Origin: Rhizobium favelukesii
GTDB taxonomy: Bacteria; Pseudomonadota; Alphaproteobacteria; Rhizobiales; Rhizobiaceae
NCBI RefSeq assembly: GCF_000577275.2
Contig: NZ_HG916852.1
Coordinates: 2,235,001 to 2,299,000 of the forward strand
DNA: 64,000 nt
Direction of reading: 5' to 3'
The notes beneath the pieces were generated by a model. The model was not told the DNA's origin. It saw only the letters and a list, made by a program, of their open reading frames with translations, and made no database searches. The translations under genes and the position numbers were made by a program. Below, in pieces: positions 47,600-56,890 of this stretch (positions are counted from its first letter, which is position 1; every line of letters starts with the position of its first letter).

Positions 47600-47980
47600 A
47601 TGAGCCTGGACGAAAGCGAACAGAAGATCGACGTGCGCGAAGGCATCGTGCATTCCAGCATTCCGGCCGATGAACTAGCGCGGCTCAGCGACGATGTGAT
47701 TTCGGCGCTCAAGACCGTCTACGATCCTGAGATCCCGGCCGACATCTTCGAACTCGGATTGATCTACAAGATCGATATCGAAGACGACCGTATGGTGAAG
47801 ATCATGATGACGCTAACGGCGCCCGGATGCCCGGTAGCCGGCGAGATGCCCGGCTGGGTCGAGAATGCCGTCGGCGCGGTCGAGGGTGTATCCGGCATCG
47901 AGGTCGAAATGACCTTCGATCCGCCGTGGACGCCGGACCGCATGTCGGAAGAGGCCCAGGTCGCAGTCGGCTGGTACTAG
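47600..47980 (+). CDS. sufT: SufT-type MIP18/DUF59 protein
   Basis: A 126-residue MIP18-family protein (called SufX or SufT) with an acidic N-terminal extension, VYDPEIPADIFELGLIYKIDI and the MTLTAPGCPVAGEMPGWVENAV signature holding the conserved Cys. Such proteins aid Fe-S cluster delivery or maturation under high demand. It sits 12 bases after sufS, preceded by AAAGGAG, and is followed by a 134-base gap to sufA. Confidence 0.94.
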   Translation: MSLDESEQKIDVREGIVHSSIPADELARLSDDVISALKTVYDPEIPADIFELGLIYKIDIEDDRMVKIMMTLTAPGCPVAGEMPGWVENAVGAVEGVSGIEVEMTFDPPWTPDRMSEEAQVAVGWY

Positions 47981-48114
47981 CATGACGGCGAAACGTTGCA
48001 GCCTTTTCGGACAGGCTCATACTGCTGGCTGGTATTGATCGGTTAAGCTGCTGGCACTACATTTGAATCGTGAAACGCCGGACCTTGAATCCGCGCGCGG
48101 AAGGAGAGAAGCCG

Positions 48115-48507
48115 ATGGGCTTTGCAATAATGAGCATGACGGAAGCTGCAGCGAACCGCGTGAAAGCGATTGTCGAAAACTCCGGACCGGAGGCCAAGGG
48201 CATTCGCGTCGGGATCAAGAAGGGCGGCTGCGCAGGGATGGAATATACCATCGACCTCGTGACCGATCCGAATGCGAAGGACGACCTGATCGAGCGCGAA
48301 GGCGCCAAGGTCTGGGTCGAACCGTCCGCGGTGCTCTACCTGCTCGGCACAGAAATGGGCTTCGAGAGCACGACGTTGCGCTCCGGCTTCACCTTCACCA
48401 ATCCGAACCAGACCTCGGCCTGCGGCTGCGGCGAATCCGTCGAACTGAAACCGGCGGATCTTGCGGCGCTCGCCGCGCAGGGCAACGCCGTCATTCCCGC
48501 GCATTGA
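48115..48507 (+). CDS. sufA: A-type Fe-S carrier SufA
   Basis: A 130-residue A-type carrier. The three conserved cysteines are C39 in GGCAGM and C103/C105 in ACGCGES. The protein moves clusters from the SufBC2D scaffold to targets. The frame opens at 48070, but AAGGAGAG precedes ATG 48115, which gives standard length. It is the last gene of the operon and is followed by a strong terminator. Confidence 0.95.
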   Translation: MGFAIMSMTEAAANRVKAIVENSGPEAKGIRVGIKKGGCAGMEYTIDLVTDPNAKDDLIEREGAKVWVEPSAVLYLLGTEMGFESTTLRSGFTFTNPNQTSACGCGESVELKPADLAALAAQGNAVIPAH

Positions 48508-48531
48508 TTGTCACAATCGTTCGAATTCTCG

Positions 48532-48559
48532 AAAAGGCTGCCGGTTTCGGCGGCCTTTT
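48532..48559 (+). terminator. suf operon terminator
   Basis: Twelve-base stem AAAAGGCTGCCG / CGGCGGCCTTTT (one G-T pair) with a GTTT loop, then CATTTTA. It lies 24 bases after the sufA stop. Confidence 0.85.
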
Positions 48560-48643
48560 CATTTTACCTCTTCGCGCTTGCGCCTTAAGGGCTCTCTTTG
48601 AAAGTCCGCGGGATTGCCCCTGGGGAAGGGAATCGACTGAACG

Positions 48644-49261
48644 ATGCTACTGCTGTTTGCGAAGGGCGCTCTGCTGGGTGTCATTATCACCGCGCCCCTC
48701 GGGCCGATCGGAATGCTCTGTATCAAACGCACACTGGAGCGCGGCTTTCCTGCAGGTTTTTCCTGCGGCCTTGGGACCGCGGTCGGCGATGCCAGTTATG
48801 CGCTGGCAGCGGTCACCGGCATCGCTGTCTTCGAGGATACGATGTCGGCAGCGAGACTGCCTTTGGCGATCGTCGGAGGTCTATTGCTTCTCGCGCTGGG
48901 TTATCGAGGACTGACGCACGATCCGGTCCAGGCAGCCGATGTCAGGTCGGTCGGGCTCATAGGCACGACGCTTGCGACGTTTTTGCTGACGGTCTCCAAT
49001 CCGGCCACGATTCTTTCATTCGGTGCGCTATTTGCCGGGTTTGGTCTCACAGAAGAGACACGGCGCTTCAGTTCGGCCGTCATCGTAGGTGGTGTCTTCA
49101 GCGGATCGCTTGCCTGGTGGTTCTTTCTGAGCGGAGCGGTCAGCCTTGCCAGGAACAAATTGCCAAGGGATTTCACAACAAAGCTCGTGCGGGGAACAAG
49201 CTACCTGTTGATCCTCTTCGGCCTCGTAGCGCTCGCTTCCGGAGGCTATTCGCTCCTTTAA
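48644..49261 (+). CDS. LysE family exporter
   Basis: A 205-residue inner-membrane protein with six hydrophobic segments. The N-terminal APLGPIGMLCIKRTLERGFPAGFSCGLG opening is the LysE/RhtB signature in a divergent form (PLGPIG rather than PGPN). It is an exporter of unknown substrate. It stands alone downstream of the suf operon terminator, so it should have its own promoter. ATG 48644 follows GGGGAAGGGAA at somewhat long spacing. Confidence 0.85.
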   Translation: MLLLFAKGALLGVIITAPLGPIGMLCIKRTLERGFPAGFSCGLGTAVGDASYALAAVTGIAVFEDTMSAARLPLAIVGGLLLLALGYRGLTHDPVQAADVRSVGLIGTTLATFLLTVSNPATILSFGALFAGFGLTEETRRFSSAVIVGGVFSGSLAWWFFLSGAVSLARNKLPRDFTTKLVRGTSYLLILFGLVALASGGYSLL

Positions 49262-49371
49262 ATACGCCTCTGTAACGCCATGGCTCTGGCAGATTGAAGA
49301 GAGACGAAATTCGCGACATGCGTGCAGACCTTGGGAAACAATGCGAGCCATTATGATTAAACGCATTCATG

Positions 49372-49587
49372 TTACGGGCGGCGTGTCGCCACGCTCTCAA
49401 GCACGAGCGTCAAATTTTGCCCGCGCCGTTCGATCAGCACACCACGAGGGGGATTGCCAGCATTGCTATAGGCGATACGGATTTGTGGCGATGCGGCGCC
49501 AACGCGTTCGAACTCGCGCTTGAAATATGGACCGACCTTCCGCGTGTTGTAGAGGCGAAACGGGTTGAGGCGAGTAGCGTACGTCAT
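49372..49587 (-). CDS. Hypothetical protein, 71 residues
   Basis: No family recognised. The 71-residue product is basic (MTYATRLNPFRLYNTRKVG), with a C-terminal strand-like LTLVLES. AAGGAAACG precedes ATG 49587 and third codon positions are mostly G or C, which supports coding. The longer frame to 49779 adds a low-complexity leader that looks non-coding. A 197-residue frame on the other strand overlaps it, and I judge that the shadow. Confidence 0.5.
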   Translation of the reverse strand: MTYATRLNPFRLYNTRKVGPYFKREFERVGAASPQIRIAYSNAGNPPRGVLIERRGQNLTLVLESVATRRP

Positions 49588-50077
49588 CGTTTCCTTGAGA
49601 TCGATAGGCGGAAGATGTGCGAGAATGTCATGTCGATGCCGCGCTGCAGTCGATGCCTCGAATCCAATCCATATGGCGCAAGCGGCCCAAAAGCCAGACC
49701 GGCAGACGCTATCGCTATCGCCTCCTGCGGGGGCATCGTCGGCGCAGGAACCGTCGGTAGCGCCCGTCGGTTGGGCCATCGAATGCCTTGCATGGGAACT
49801 CGATTCCCTTCCTTACGCCACCTATACCTATGTGTAGCGCGTGCCCGATTGACCGAGCGGTGGGTGGCGAATAGATTCATCTGTGAAACGATCACCATGC
49901 GCAAGGCACGTGTGAAGCGCCTTGTAAACTGGTCGTTTCGTAGGGTCGCACAGCGCCAGTGATGCTACTGAGGCAGCGACAGGAAAGCCAACCACGCAGA
50001 TTTCACAAGCCAGCTTGTGCGGAGCCGGAGGCTTGCGCGCGCGCAGCTGATTGTTCAACGCTCAGGGAACACCGATC
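49588..50077. other. 490-base stretch without a supported gene
   Basis: Several overlapping frames exist on both strands but none has a ribosome site, a recognisable domain or a distinct start. I see no tRNA-like fold, no repeats of note and no clear terminator. It may hold promoters for the minus-strand 71-residue gene and the exported hydrolase, or a decayed gene. Confidence 0.5.
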
Positions 50078-50860
50078 ATGATGATGAACCGACGGACTTT
50101 CTCAGCGGCACTCGTTGCAGGCGCTGCCGCTTCCCTCATCTCCACCCGTGGCATGGCCGCGCCTGCAGCGCCGGCGAAGGCGCGAAACGTCGTCCTGGCG
50201 CACGGGCTGTTTGCCGACGGCTCCTGCTGGACGGAGGTCATTGCGCGCTTGCAGGCCGCGGGGCTCAATGCCACGGCCGTGCAGAATCCGCTGACGACAC
50301 TGCCAGAGGCCGTCGCCTCGGTGCAGCGCGTACTCGACCGGCAGGATGGTCCGACGGTTCTGGTCGGGCATTCGTTCTCCGGCATGCTGGTTACCGAAGC
50401 GGGCGTGCATCCGAGCGTATCGGCACTTGTTTATGTTGCTGCGCGTGCACCTGATGCCGGCGAAGACTACACGGCCCTTGCCAAGACATTTCCGACACCG
50501 CCAGCTTCCGCAGGCATCGTTTTTGATGGAGACGAGGGACGACTGACTGAAGCGGCGTTCCTGCGTGACTTTGCGGGAGATCTTCCTGAGGCGAAGGCGA
50601 AAGTGCTCTATGCCGTACAGGAGCCGTTCCACAAGGCACTACTCACTGGTAAGACGACGCAGGCAGCATGGCGCTCAAAACAGAGCTGGTATGCCGTTTC
50701 CACCGAAGACCGAACGATCAATCCAGACCTAGAACGCTTCATGGCCAAGCGTATGGGCGCCAACACCATCGAGCTGAAATCCAGCCATCTATCGTTGATT
50801 TCGCACCCGGACGCCATTGCAGGGTTGATCCTGGAGGCGGCGGGCCAACAGAAGGGATAG
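50078..50860 (+). CDS. Tat-exported alpha/beta hydrolase
   Basis: A 260-residue hydrolase with a twin-arginine signal (NRRTFSAALVAGAAA), cut probably after the TRGMAAPA region, so it is a folded periplasmic enzyme. VVLAHGLFADGSCWTEVIARL is the oxyanion-side strand, the nucleophile is the Ser of VGHSFSG, and a C-terminal SSHLSLISHP provides the His. It resembles the salicylate-esterase/AB_hydrolase group. The frame opens at 50051; ATG 50078 is preceded by AGGGA at 50064-50068. No partner gene is evident. Confidence 0.85.
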   Translation: MMMNRRTFSAALVAGAAASLISTRGMAAPAAPAKARNVVLAHGLFADGSCWTEVIARLQAAGLNATAVQNPLTTLPEAVASVQRVLDRQDGPTVLVGHSFSGMLVTEAGVHPSVSALVYVAARAPDAGEDYTALAKTFPTPPASAGIVFDGDEGRLTEAAFLRDFAGDLPEAKAKVLYAVQEPFHKALLTGKTTQAAWRSKQSWYAVSTEDRTINPDLERFMAKRMGANTIELKSSHLSLISHPDAIAGLILEAAGQQKG

Positions 50861-50916
50861 CGAAAATCTCCGCTGCTCCCTGCGAACGCCGACACAATGA
50901 AAGCGCAACCGAGCGC

Positions 50917-51186
50917 TCAGCTCTTGATGTCGATGCCGGCCTCGACAGCGGCGGCGATGAAGGCTTTGCGGGCATCGTCGTTGGTGCGCTTGCCCTTGAT
51001 GACGTCGGCGCAGACCAGTAGGGCCTTGTCGAGTGCCGGCCCGTCTTCGGTCGGCCAGTCCTCGATCATCGCCCAGGAGGCGGCCTGAGTTGTGTCGATG
51101 GTCACGTACTGGCCGGGTTCTTCCAGCGCCAAGAGCACTGGCTTTGGCCAGAGTGCCTGGGTGATATCGCTGTCGGATTTTGCCAT
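50917..51186 (-). CDS. DUF982 domain protein
   Basis: An 89-residue protein of DUF982, a family largely confined to Rhizobiales, with the pattern of a valine-rich strand then WAMIEDWPTEDGPALDKALLVCADVIKGKRTNDDARKAF. Function is unknown. The start is uncertain: ATG 51186 (MAKSDSD) or ATG 51210 (MQTQVTH); neither has a strong ribosome site. The frame continues to 51249. It lies just beyond the gcvP stop, separated by a G/C-rich hairpin. Confidence 0.75.
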   Translation of the reverse strand: MAKSDSDITQALWPKPVLLALEEPGQYVTIDTTQAASWAMIEDWPTEDGPALDKALLVCADVIKGKRTNDDARKAFIAAAVEAGIDIKS

Positions 51187-51249
51187 GGGGTGGGTGACCT
51201 GTGTTTGCATCGCGGGTTTTCGGTGGTGCGGATGCTTACGCCTTCCCAA

Positions 51250-51271
51250 CCCCTCCCCACAAGGGGGAGGG
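51250..51271 (-). terminator. Possible gcvP terminator (GC-rich hairpin)
   Basis: CCCTCCCC / GGGGAGGG stem with a short ACAAG loop, 15 bases downstream of the gcvP stop on the minus strand. It lacks a T tract. Similar C/G-rich hairpins are common between rhizobial genes. Confidence 0.45.
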
Positions 51272-51285
51272 ACCGAGAGGTGTCG

Positions 51286-54150
51286 TTATTCAGCCGCTTC
51301 CGCGTAGCTTTCGACCGGCGGGCAGGTGCAGATCAGGTTGCGGTCGCCGAAGACGTTGTCGACGCGGTTGACCGGGGACCAGTACTTGTCCACCCGGAAG
51401 GCGCCGGGCGGGAAGCAGGCCTGTTCGCGGCTATACGGACGATCCCATTCGCCGACGAGGTCTTCGACGGTGTGCGGGGCGTTCTTCAGCGGATTGTTGA
51501 CCTTGTCGGAGCGGCCTTCCTCGATGTCGCGGGCTTCCTGGCGGATGGCCAGCATCGCTGCGCAGAAGCGGTCGAGTTCGGCCTTGGTTTCCGATTCCGT
51601 CGGCTCGATCATCAGCGTGCCCGCAACCGGCCAGCTCATGGTCGGCGCATGGAAGCCGCAATCGATCAGGCGCTTGGCGACGTCGTCGACGGTGACGCCG
51701 GCGCTTTCCACCAGCGGACGGGTGTCGATGATGCACTCATGCGCCACACGTCCGGCCTCGGATTTGTAGAGCACGTCATAGGCGCCTTTGAGCCGTGCCG
51801 CGATGTAGTTGGCGTTTAGGATCGCCACCTTGGTCGCCTGCGTCAGCCCTTCGCCGCCCATCATCAGGCAGTAGCTCCAGGAGATCGGCAGGATCGAGGC
51901 CGAGCCAAAGGCCGCCGCCGAGACCGCGCCGGAGCGTCCGTCCGTTTCCGGGTGGCCGGGGAGGTAGGGCGCCAGATGCGCCTTGACGCCGATCGGGCCC
52001 ATGCCGGGACCGCCGCCGCCATGCGGGATGCAGAAGGTCTTGTGCAAGTTGAGGTGGGAAACGTCGGAGCCGATGTCACCAGGCCGGGACAGGCCGACCA
52101 TGGCGTTCATGTTGGCGCCGTCGAGATAGACCTGGCCGCCGTGGCTGTGCACGAGGTCGCAGATTTCCTTGACGGTTTCCTCAAAGACGCCGTGCGTCGA
52201 GGGGTAGGTGATCATGCAGCAGGAGAGATTGTCCGCATACTGCTCGGCCTTGGCGCGGAAATCGCCGAGGTCAATATCGCCGTTTTCGCGAACCTTGACG
52301 ACGACGACCTTCATGCCGACCATCTGGGCCGAGGCCGGGTTGGTGCCGTGGGCCGAGGTCGGGATCAGGCAGACGTCGCGGTGACCATTGCCGTTGGCGA
52401 TATGGTAGTTGCGGATCGTCAAGAGGCCCGCATATTCGCCCTGCGCGCCGGAGTTCGGCTGCATGGAGAATGCGTCATAGCCGGTGACGGCGCAGAGCTT
52501 GTCGGTGAGATCGTCGATCATCTCGCGATAGCCGAGCGCCTGGTCTGGCGGCACGAAGGGGTGAATGTCGGAAAACTCGGGCCAGGTGATCGGCAGCATT
52601 TCGGCCGTGGCATTCAGCTTCATCGTGCAGGAGCCGAGCGGGATCATCGAGCGGTCGAGCGCCAGATCTCGGTCCGACAGACGCCTGATATAGCGGGTCA
52701 TCTCGCTCTCGGCGCGGTTCATGTGGAAGATCGGATGCGTCAGGTATTCGCTGGTGCGGGCGAGGCCCTTCGGCAGGCGATAGCTAGGCTCGAAATCGGC
52801 AACGGCGAAGTTGGCGCCGAAAGCGCGCCAGACGGCTTCCAGCGTTGCCGGGCGGGTGCGCTCGTCAAGGCTCATGCCGATCTTCGTGGCGCCGACCTTG
52901 CGCAGGTTCACACCCTCGGCGACGGCCGCGCGCAGGATGACGCCCTGTATGTGGCCGACATCGACGGTGATGGTGTCGAAGAAGGTATTCGGCTCGATGG
53001 TGTAGCCGAGCTTTTCCAAGCCCTTGGCCATCAGCACGGCCTTCTGATGGACCTGCTGGGCGATCGCCTTGATGCCCTTCGGGCCGTGGAAGACGGCATA
53101 CATGGAGGCCATGACGGCGAGGAGCACCTGCGCGGTGCAGATGTTCGACGTGGCTTTCTCGCGACGGATGTGCTGCTCGCGGGTCTGCAGCGACAGGCGG
53201 TAGGCGCGGTTGCCGCGGGCATCGACCGAGACGCCGACGAGACGGCCGGGCATGGAGCGCTTGTGGGCGTCCTTGACCGACATGTAGGCCGCATGCGGGC
53301 CGCCATAGCCGACCGGAACGCCGAAGCGCTGCGAATTGCCGATGGCGATGTCGGCGCCCATTTCGCCGGGCGATTTCAAGAGTGTCAGTGCCAGGATGTC
53401 CGCGGCAACGATGGCGATGGCGCCGGTCTGGTGCAGGCGCGAGATCAGGCCGGTGAAATCATGCACGTGGCCGTGCGTGCCCGGATACTGGAAGATGGCG
53501 CCAAATACATCGACCGGATCGAGATCGGTGAAGGGGTTGCCGACGACGACGCTCCAGCCGAGCGGCTCGGCGCGGGTCTTGATCAGCTCGATCGTCTGCG
53601 GATGGCAAGCGGCGTCGACGAAGAACGCCTTGGCCTTCGACTTCGAGACGCGCTCTGCCATGGCCATGCCTTCTGCGGCCGCTGTCGCTTCGTCGAGAAG
53701 CGAGGCATTGGCGACGTCGAGGCCGGTGAGGTCGCAGATCATCGTCTGGTAGTTCAGCAGCGCTTCCAGTCGGCCCTGGGAGATTTCCGGCTGGTAAGGT
53801 GTATAGGCCGTGTACCAGGCCGGATTTTCTAGGATGTTGCGCTGAATGACCGGCGGTGTGATCGTGCCGTAGTAACCCTGGCCGATCAGCGAGACGAGGA
53901 CCTTGTTCTTGTTGGCGGTGTCGCGCAGCTTGTCGAGCGCCTCGCGTTCCGTCATCGGCGCGCCCCAGACGAGCGGCGCCTTCTGGCGGATGGAAGGCGG
54001 CACGGTGGCGTCGATCAGGTTGTCGAGGCTGTTGTAGCCGATGACCTTCAACATATCCGTCATCTCGGCAGGAGACGGGCCAATGTGACGACGGTTGGCG
54101 AAGTCGTAGGGCTGGTAGTCGGTGAACTGGAATTCTGTCGGCGTCGTCAT
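51286..54150 (-). CDS. gcvP: Glycine dehydrogenase (decarboxylating), GcvP
   Basis: A 954-residue PLP-dependent P protein of the glycine cleavage system. It is the single-chain form, in which N- and C-terminal aminotransferase-like halves are fused. The catalytic lysine region [18 protein letters not shown] and the SCTMKLNAT segment are present. The protein decarboxylates glycine and passes aminomethyl to GcvH. The start overlaps the gcvH stop by one base (TAATG), so translation is coupled. Confidence 0.97.
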   Translation of the reverse strand: MTTPTEFQFTDYQPYDFANRRHIGPSPAEMTDMLKVIGYNSLDNLIDATVPPSIRQKAPLVWGAPMTEREALDKLRDTANKNKVLVSLIGQGYYGTITPPVIQRNILENPAWYTAYTPYQPEISQGRLEALLNYQTMICDLTGLDVANASLLDEATAAAEGMAMAERVSKSKAKAFFVDAACHPQTIELIKTRAEPLGWSVVVGNPFTDLDPVDVFGAIFQYPGTHGHVHDFTGLISRLHQTGAIAIVAADILALTLLKSPGEMGADIAIGNSQRFGVPVGYGGPHAAYMSVKDAHKRSMPGRLVGVSVDARGNRAYRLSLQTREQHIRREKATSNICTAQVLLAVMASMYAVFHGPKGIKAIAQQVHQKAVLMAKGLEKLGYTIEPNTFFDTITVDVGHIQGVILRAAVAEGVNLRKVGATKIGMSLDERTRPATLEAVWRAFGANFAVADFEPSYRLPKGLARTSEYLTHPIFHMNRAESEMTRYIRRLSDRDLALDRSMIPLGSCTMKLNATAEMLPITWPEFSDIHPFVPPDQALGYREMIDDLTDKLCAVTGYDAFSMQPNSGAQGEYAGLLTIRNYHIANGNGHRDVCLIPTSAHGTNPASAQMVGMKVVVVKVRENGDIDLGDFRAKAEQYADNLSCCMITYPSTHGVFEETVKEICDLVHSHGGQVYLDGANMNAMVGLSRPGDIGSDVSHLNLHKTFCIPHGGGGPGMGPIGVKAHLAPYLPGHPETDGRSGAVSAAAFGSASILPISWSYCLMMGGEGLTQATKVAILNANYIAARLKGAYDVLYKSEAGRVAHECIIDTRPLVESAGVTVDDVAKRLIDCGFHAPTMSWPVAGTLMIEPTESETKAELDRFCAAMLAIRQEARDIEEGRSDKVNNPLKNAPHTVEDLVGEWDRPYSREQACFPPGAFRVDKYWSPVNRVDNVFGDRNLICTCPPVESYAEAAE

Positions 54151-54512
54151 TACGCGGTGAGCTCCTTGTAGGCCGCCTCGTCGAGCAGGCCATCAGCATC
54201 GGCGGCGTTTGCAAGCTTGAGCTTGAAGAACCAGCCGGCGCCCTGCGGGTCCGAATTGACCAGCGACGGATCGGCAGTAATGGCCGGATTGACTTCGGTG
54301 ATCTCGCCATCAAGCGGACAATAGACGTCGGAGGCAGCCTTCACGGATTCGACGGTTGCGGCATTGTCGTTCTTGGAGAAGGTGGCACCGACTTCCGGCA
54401 ATTCGACGAAAACTAGATCGCCGAGCTGTTCAACGGCGTAGGTGGTGATGCCGACCGTCGCGACGCCGCCGTCGATCTTCAGCCACTCGTGTTCTTCGGT
54501 AAACTTCAGCAT
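54150..54512 (-). CDS. gcvH: Glycine cleavage H protein
   Basis: A 120-residue carrier protein whose lipoylated lysine is K58 in [12 protein letters not shown]. It shuttles the aminomethyl group from GcvP to GcvT. Residues such as [15 protein letters not shown] and the C-terminal [10 protein letters not shown] are typical. It is packed between gcvT (24 bases) and gcvP (one-base overlap). Confidence 0.97.
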   Translation of the reverse strand: MLKFTEEHEWLKIDGGVATVGITTYAVEQLGDLVFVELPEVGATFSKNDNAATVESVKAASDVYCPLDGEITEVNPAITADPSLVNSDPQGAGWFFKLKLANAADADGLLDEAAYKELTA

Positions 54513-54536
54513 GATTGTTCTCTCCGGAAAAATGTT

Positions 54537-55673
54537 TCAGCGTTTGTAGCTCGGTGTAATAAAGGGAAGGGCACTGACGGTGACGGGCAGGTACTTGCCG
54601 CGCACCTCGGCGTAAACCTGCGTTCCAACGGCTGCCTGGGCGAGCTTGACATAGCCCATTGCGACGGGATGTTCGACGGAGGGGCCGAAGCCGCCAGAGG
54701 TCACTTCGCCGATCTCAGACTTGCCTTCTGGATCCGCAAAAAGCTTCGAGTGGCCGCGAACCGGAGCCTTACCCTCAGGCTTCAGACCGACGCGGCGACG
54801 AGCTGCACCCTTTTCTAGCTCGGCCAAGATGCGGTCTGCGCCGGAGAAACCGCCGGCACGTGCGCCGCCCGTCTTGCGGGCTTTCTGCATGCCCCATTCG
54901 AGCGCTGCTTCCACGGGCGTCGTCGTGGTGTCGATGTCGTTGCCATAAAGGCAGAGGCCAGCTTCGAGGCGCAAGCTGTCGCGGGCACCGAGGCCGATCG
55001 GCTGTACGTCCGGATGCTCGAGCAACCGCTTGGCGACATCTTCTGCCTTGTCGGTCGGGATCGAGATCTCGAAGCCGTCCTCGCCACTATAACCGGAGCG
55101 TGAAACCAGACAGGATACGTCGTGCAGCCGGCAATGGCGCACGTCCATGAATTTCATCGCGGCGACATCGGCCCAGAGTTCCGCAAGCACTTCGACGGCG
55201 CGCGGTCCTTGCAGGGCGATCAGCGCACGATCGAGCAGGATGATGTCGCAGGTGTCGCCGATATGCTTCTGGAGGTGAGCAAGATCGGCATCCTTGCAGG
55301 CGGCGTTGACGACGACAAAGAGGTGATCGTCGAGATGGGTGATCATCAGGTCGTCTAGAATGCCGCCGTTGTCATCGGTGAAGAAACCGTAGCGCTGGCG
55401 ACCTTCCGCAAGACCGAGGATATCGACCGGAACGAGGCTTTCCAGCGCAAGGGCGGCGTCCTCATACTTTCCCGATTTTGCCTTGATGACCACCTGGCCC
55501 ATGTGGGACACGTCGAAGACGCCGGCCGACGTGCGGGTCTGGATGTGCTCCCTCATGACGCCAGCCGGATATTGCACCGGCATTTCATAGCCTGCGAAGG
55601 GAACCATGCGGGCGCCGAGCGACAGATGCAGCGCGTGAAGCGGAGTTTTCTTGAGGGCAGTAGTATCGTCCAA
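54537..55673 (-). CDS. gcvT: Glycine cleavage T protein (aminomethyltransferase)
   Basis: A folate-dependent T protein of 378 residues that releases ammonia and makes methylene-THF. LHALHLSLGARMVPFAGYEMPVQYP and the GVFDVSHMGQV region are family hallmarks. The start is not certain. TTG 55673 has GGAGG five bases upstream and gives normal family length, whereas ATG 55745 has GAGGGGG six bases upstream, inside the riboswitch 3' stem, and would give 402 residues. It is the first gene of gcvTHP under the glycine riboswitch. Confidence 0.95.
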   Translation of the reverse strand: MDDTTALKKTPLHALHLSLGARMVPFAGYEMPVQYPAGVMREHIQTRTSAGVFDVSHMGQVVIKAKSGKYEDAALALESLVPVDILGLAEGRQRYGFFTDDNGGILDDLMITHLDDHLFVVVNAACKDADLAHLQKHIGDTCDIILLDRALIALQGPRAVEVLAELWADVAAMKFMDVRHCRLHDVSCLVSRSGYSGEDGFEISIPTDKAEDVAKRLLEHPDVQPIGLGARDSLRLEAGLCLYGNDIDTTTTPVEAALEWGMQKARKTGGARAGGFSGADRILAELEKGAARRRVGLKPEGKAPVRGHSKLFADPEGKSEIGEVTSGGFGPSVEHPVAMGYVKLAQAAVGTQVYAEVRGKYLPVTVSALPFITPSYKR

Positions 55674-55751
55674 CGACGCCTCCGGGGTTTGCGCCTGGAA
55701 TTCCATGCGCGGGCTCAAATCTTCAGACGCGGTTGCGCCTTGCATTTCGAG

Positions 55752-55910
55752 CCCCCTCTGTCCCTGTGCCTGAGATTGTTATCCCTTCGGCGAGCGTTTC
55801 GAGAACGCTTCTCTCCAGAGTTCCGTCTGCCCCTTGCTGGTCCTTTGGCCTGAGAGTTTCCGGGGCGGTTGCTCCTTCGGCACTGGTCGCAGACGACCAG
55901 CTTCTCCCAA
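55752..55910 (-). ncRNA. Tandem glycine riboswitch
   Basis: Two aptamers in a row on the gcvT leader. The upstream aptamer shows GCCGAAGGAGCAA (plus 55869-55881) and CTCAGGCC (55847-55854). The downstream one shows GCCGAAGGGAT (55781-55791) and TCTCAGGC (55768-55775). These are the hallmark conserved core segments of the gcvT motif. Glycine binding should switch on gcvTHP. The last aptamer's 3' stem overlaps a GAGGGGG sequence. Confidence 0.95.
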
Positions 55911-55924
55911 CAAGGTCGGGGGCA

Positions 55925-55952
55925 ATTATCTGGCCATGGCTGTACTTGGCAA
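55925..55952 (-). promoter_or_regulatory. Likely gcv operon promoter
   Basis: On the minus strand TTGCCA (55952-55947) and GATAAT (55930-55925) are separated by 16 bases, close to sigma-70 spacing. Transcription would start near 55918, about 8 bases before the riboswitch. Confidence 0.55.
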
Positions 55953-56033
55953 GGGGGAATGTCGCCGCCGAACAAATTTTTGTCGCGTGGTCTTGAGGAT
56001 AGACGGCTACGGGAGAGAGGAACCGGGTAACGT

Positions 56034-56303
56034 TCAGCTGTCGCTGTAGAGTTCCAGTGCCTGTTTCAACCCGGCCTGCGGCTGCCGTTGCCCCATCGTC
56101 ATCAGGTCCAAAGCGACTTCCGTCGATTGGATGATATTGGCCGGCTCTTCCACATCTTGGCCGCTCGCAGCCCTGGTTTGACGGTCGGCAGTCCGGCGCG
56201 CCTCTTTTGCAGCCGTGCTTGCGGACACGCGCTGCGGAATCCGGAGCGTTTCGAACGCTGCGGCGGCGGTGCTCGCGGAAATCGTGCCGACCAGGACTGT
56301 CAT
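56034..56303 (-). CDS. Hypothetical protein, 89 residues
   Basis: No family is recognised. The N-terminus MTVLVGTISASTAAAAFETLR is weakly helical and Ala/Ser/Thr-rich, and the rest contains a polar, Arg-rich middle and a QALELYSDS tail. The pattern is vaguely reminiscent of flagellar rod or hook N-termini, but that is not strong. No clear ribosome site precedes ATG 56303. It lies between the gcv promoter and crcB, and I rate it plausible but unproven. Confidence 0.4.
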   Translation of the reverse strand: MTVLVGTISASTAAAAFETLRIPQRVSASTAAKEARRTADRQTRAASGQDVEEPANIIQSTEVALDLMTMGQRQPQAGLKQALELYSDS

Positions 56304-56405
56304 GAGGCCAGAATAGAACGTCGGATGTTCTTAACTGGCTAAATTAACTGCCAGCATTTTATGCATCTCAATCTTCCCTGTGGATGATTGGAATTTTCGG
56401 TGAGG

Positions 56406-56838
56406 TGCTTTAGAGCAAATCCATGATGCAAGCCCTCCTTGTCGCCGTCGGCGGCGCAATCGGTTCCGTCCTCAGATATTATGTCGGCCAATGGGCCCTC
56501 AGGCTTGCTGGCCCAGCCTTTCCGTGGGGGACGCTGACAGTCAATGTCGTCGGATGCTTTGTCATCGGCGTGTTTGCGGAGATGATCGTGCGACGCTTCG
56601 ATGCGTCGCCGGAGATGCGCCTGCTGTTGATCACGGGCTTTCTCGGTGGATTCACGACCTTCTCTGCATTCTCGCTCGATGCCATTTCGCTCTTCGAGCG
56701 TGGCGCGGCCGTCTCCAGCGCAGTCTATATCGTCGCCAGCGTCGGCCTGTCGATGGCCGCGGTGACCGCCGGACTGGCGCTCATGCGCGCAATCTTGTGA
56801 GATTACGGTTTCCGTTTTCGGCGAAAATGCTCTAAAGC
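56406..56838. repeat. Short inverted repeats flanking crcB
   Basis: TGCTTTAGAGCA (56406-56417) just before crcB and TGCTCTAAAGC (56828-56838) after it are inverted copies. The first is itself a near palindrome. They could be a small mobile insert boundary or a regulatory motif common in rhizobial intergenic DNA. Confidence 0.5.
56423..56800 (+). CDS. crcB: Fluoride exporter CrcB/Fluc
   Basis: A 125-residue four-helix protein that forms a dimeric fluoride channel. It has GGAIGSVLRYYVGQW near the N-terminus, the conserved TLTVNVVGCFVIG helix, and GFLGGFTTFSAFSLD, the ion-pathway signature with its Phe-rich box. No fluoride riboswitch is evident in the leader. ATG 56423 is close after the inverted repeat. 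The next gene is 90 bases downstream. Confidence 0.95.
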   Translation: MMQALLVAVGGAIGSVLRYYVGQWALRLAGPAFPWGTLTVNVVGCFVIGVFAEMIVRRFDASPEMRLLLITGFLGGFTTFSAFSLDAISLFERGAAVSSAVYIVASVGLSMAAVTAGLALMRAIL

Positions 56839-56890
56839 CAGCCGCAAAGGTCGCACAGCGCGCCTAAGACCATTTTCCGAAAGATGACGT

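Noticed and set aside
49369..49962. 197-codon plus-strand frame downstream of the LysE gene
   Set aside because: No ribosome site and mixed composition; the shorter minus-strand frame has better third-position bias and a ribosome site.
51952..53832. 626-codon plus-strand frame opposite gcvP
   Set aside because: Typical antisense open frame of a GC-rich gene; no ribosome site and no domain pattern, while gcvP is unmistakable.
56342..56422. Possible fluoride riboswitch before crcB
   Set aside because: The crcB-motif core is not visible; only an unrelated inverted repeat is present.
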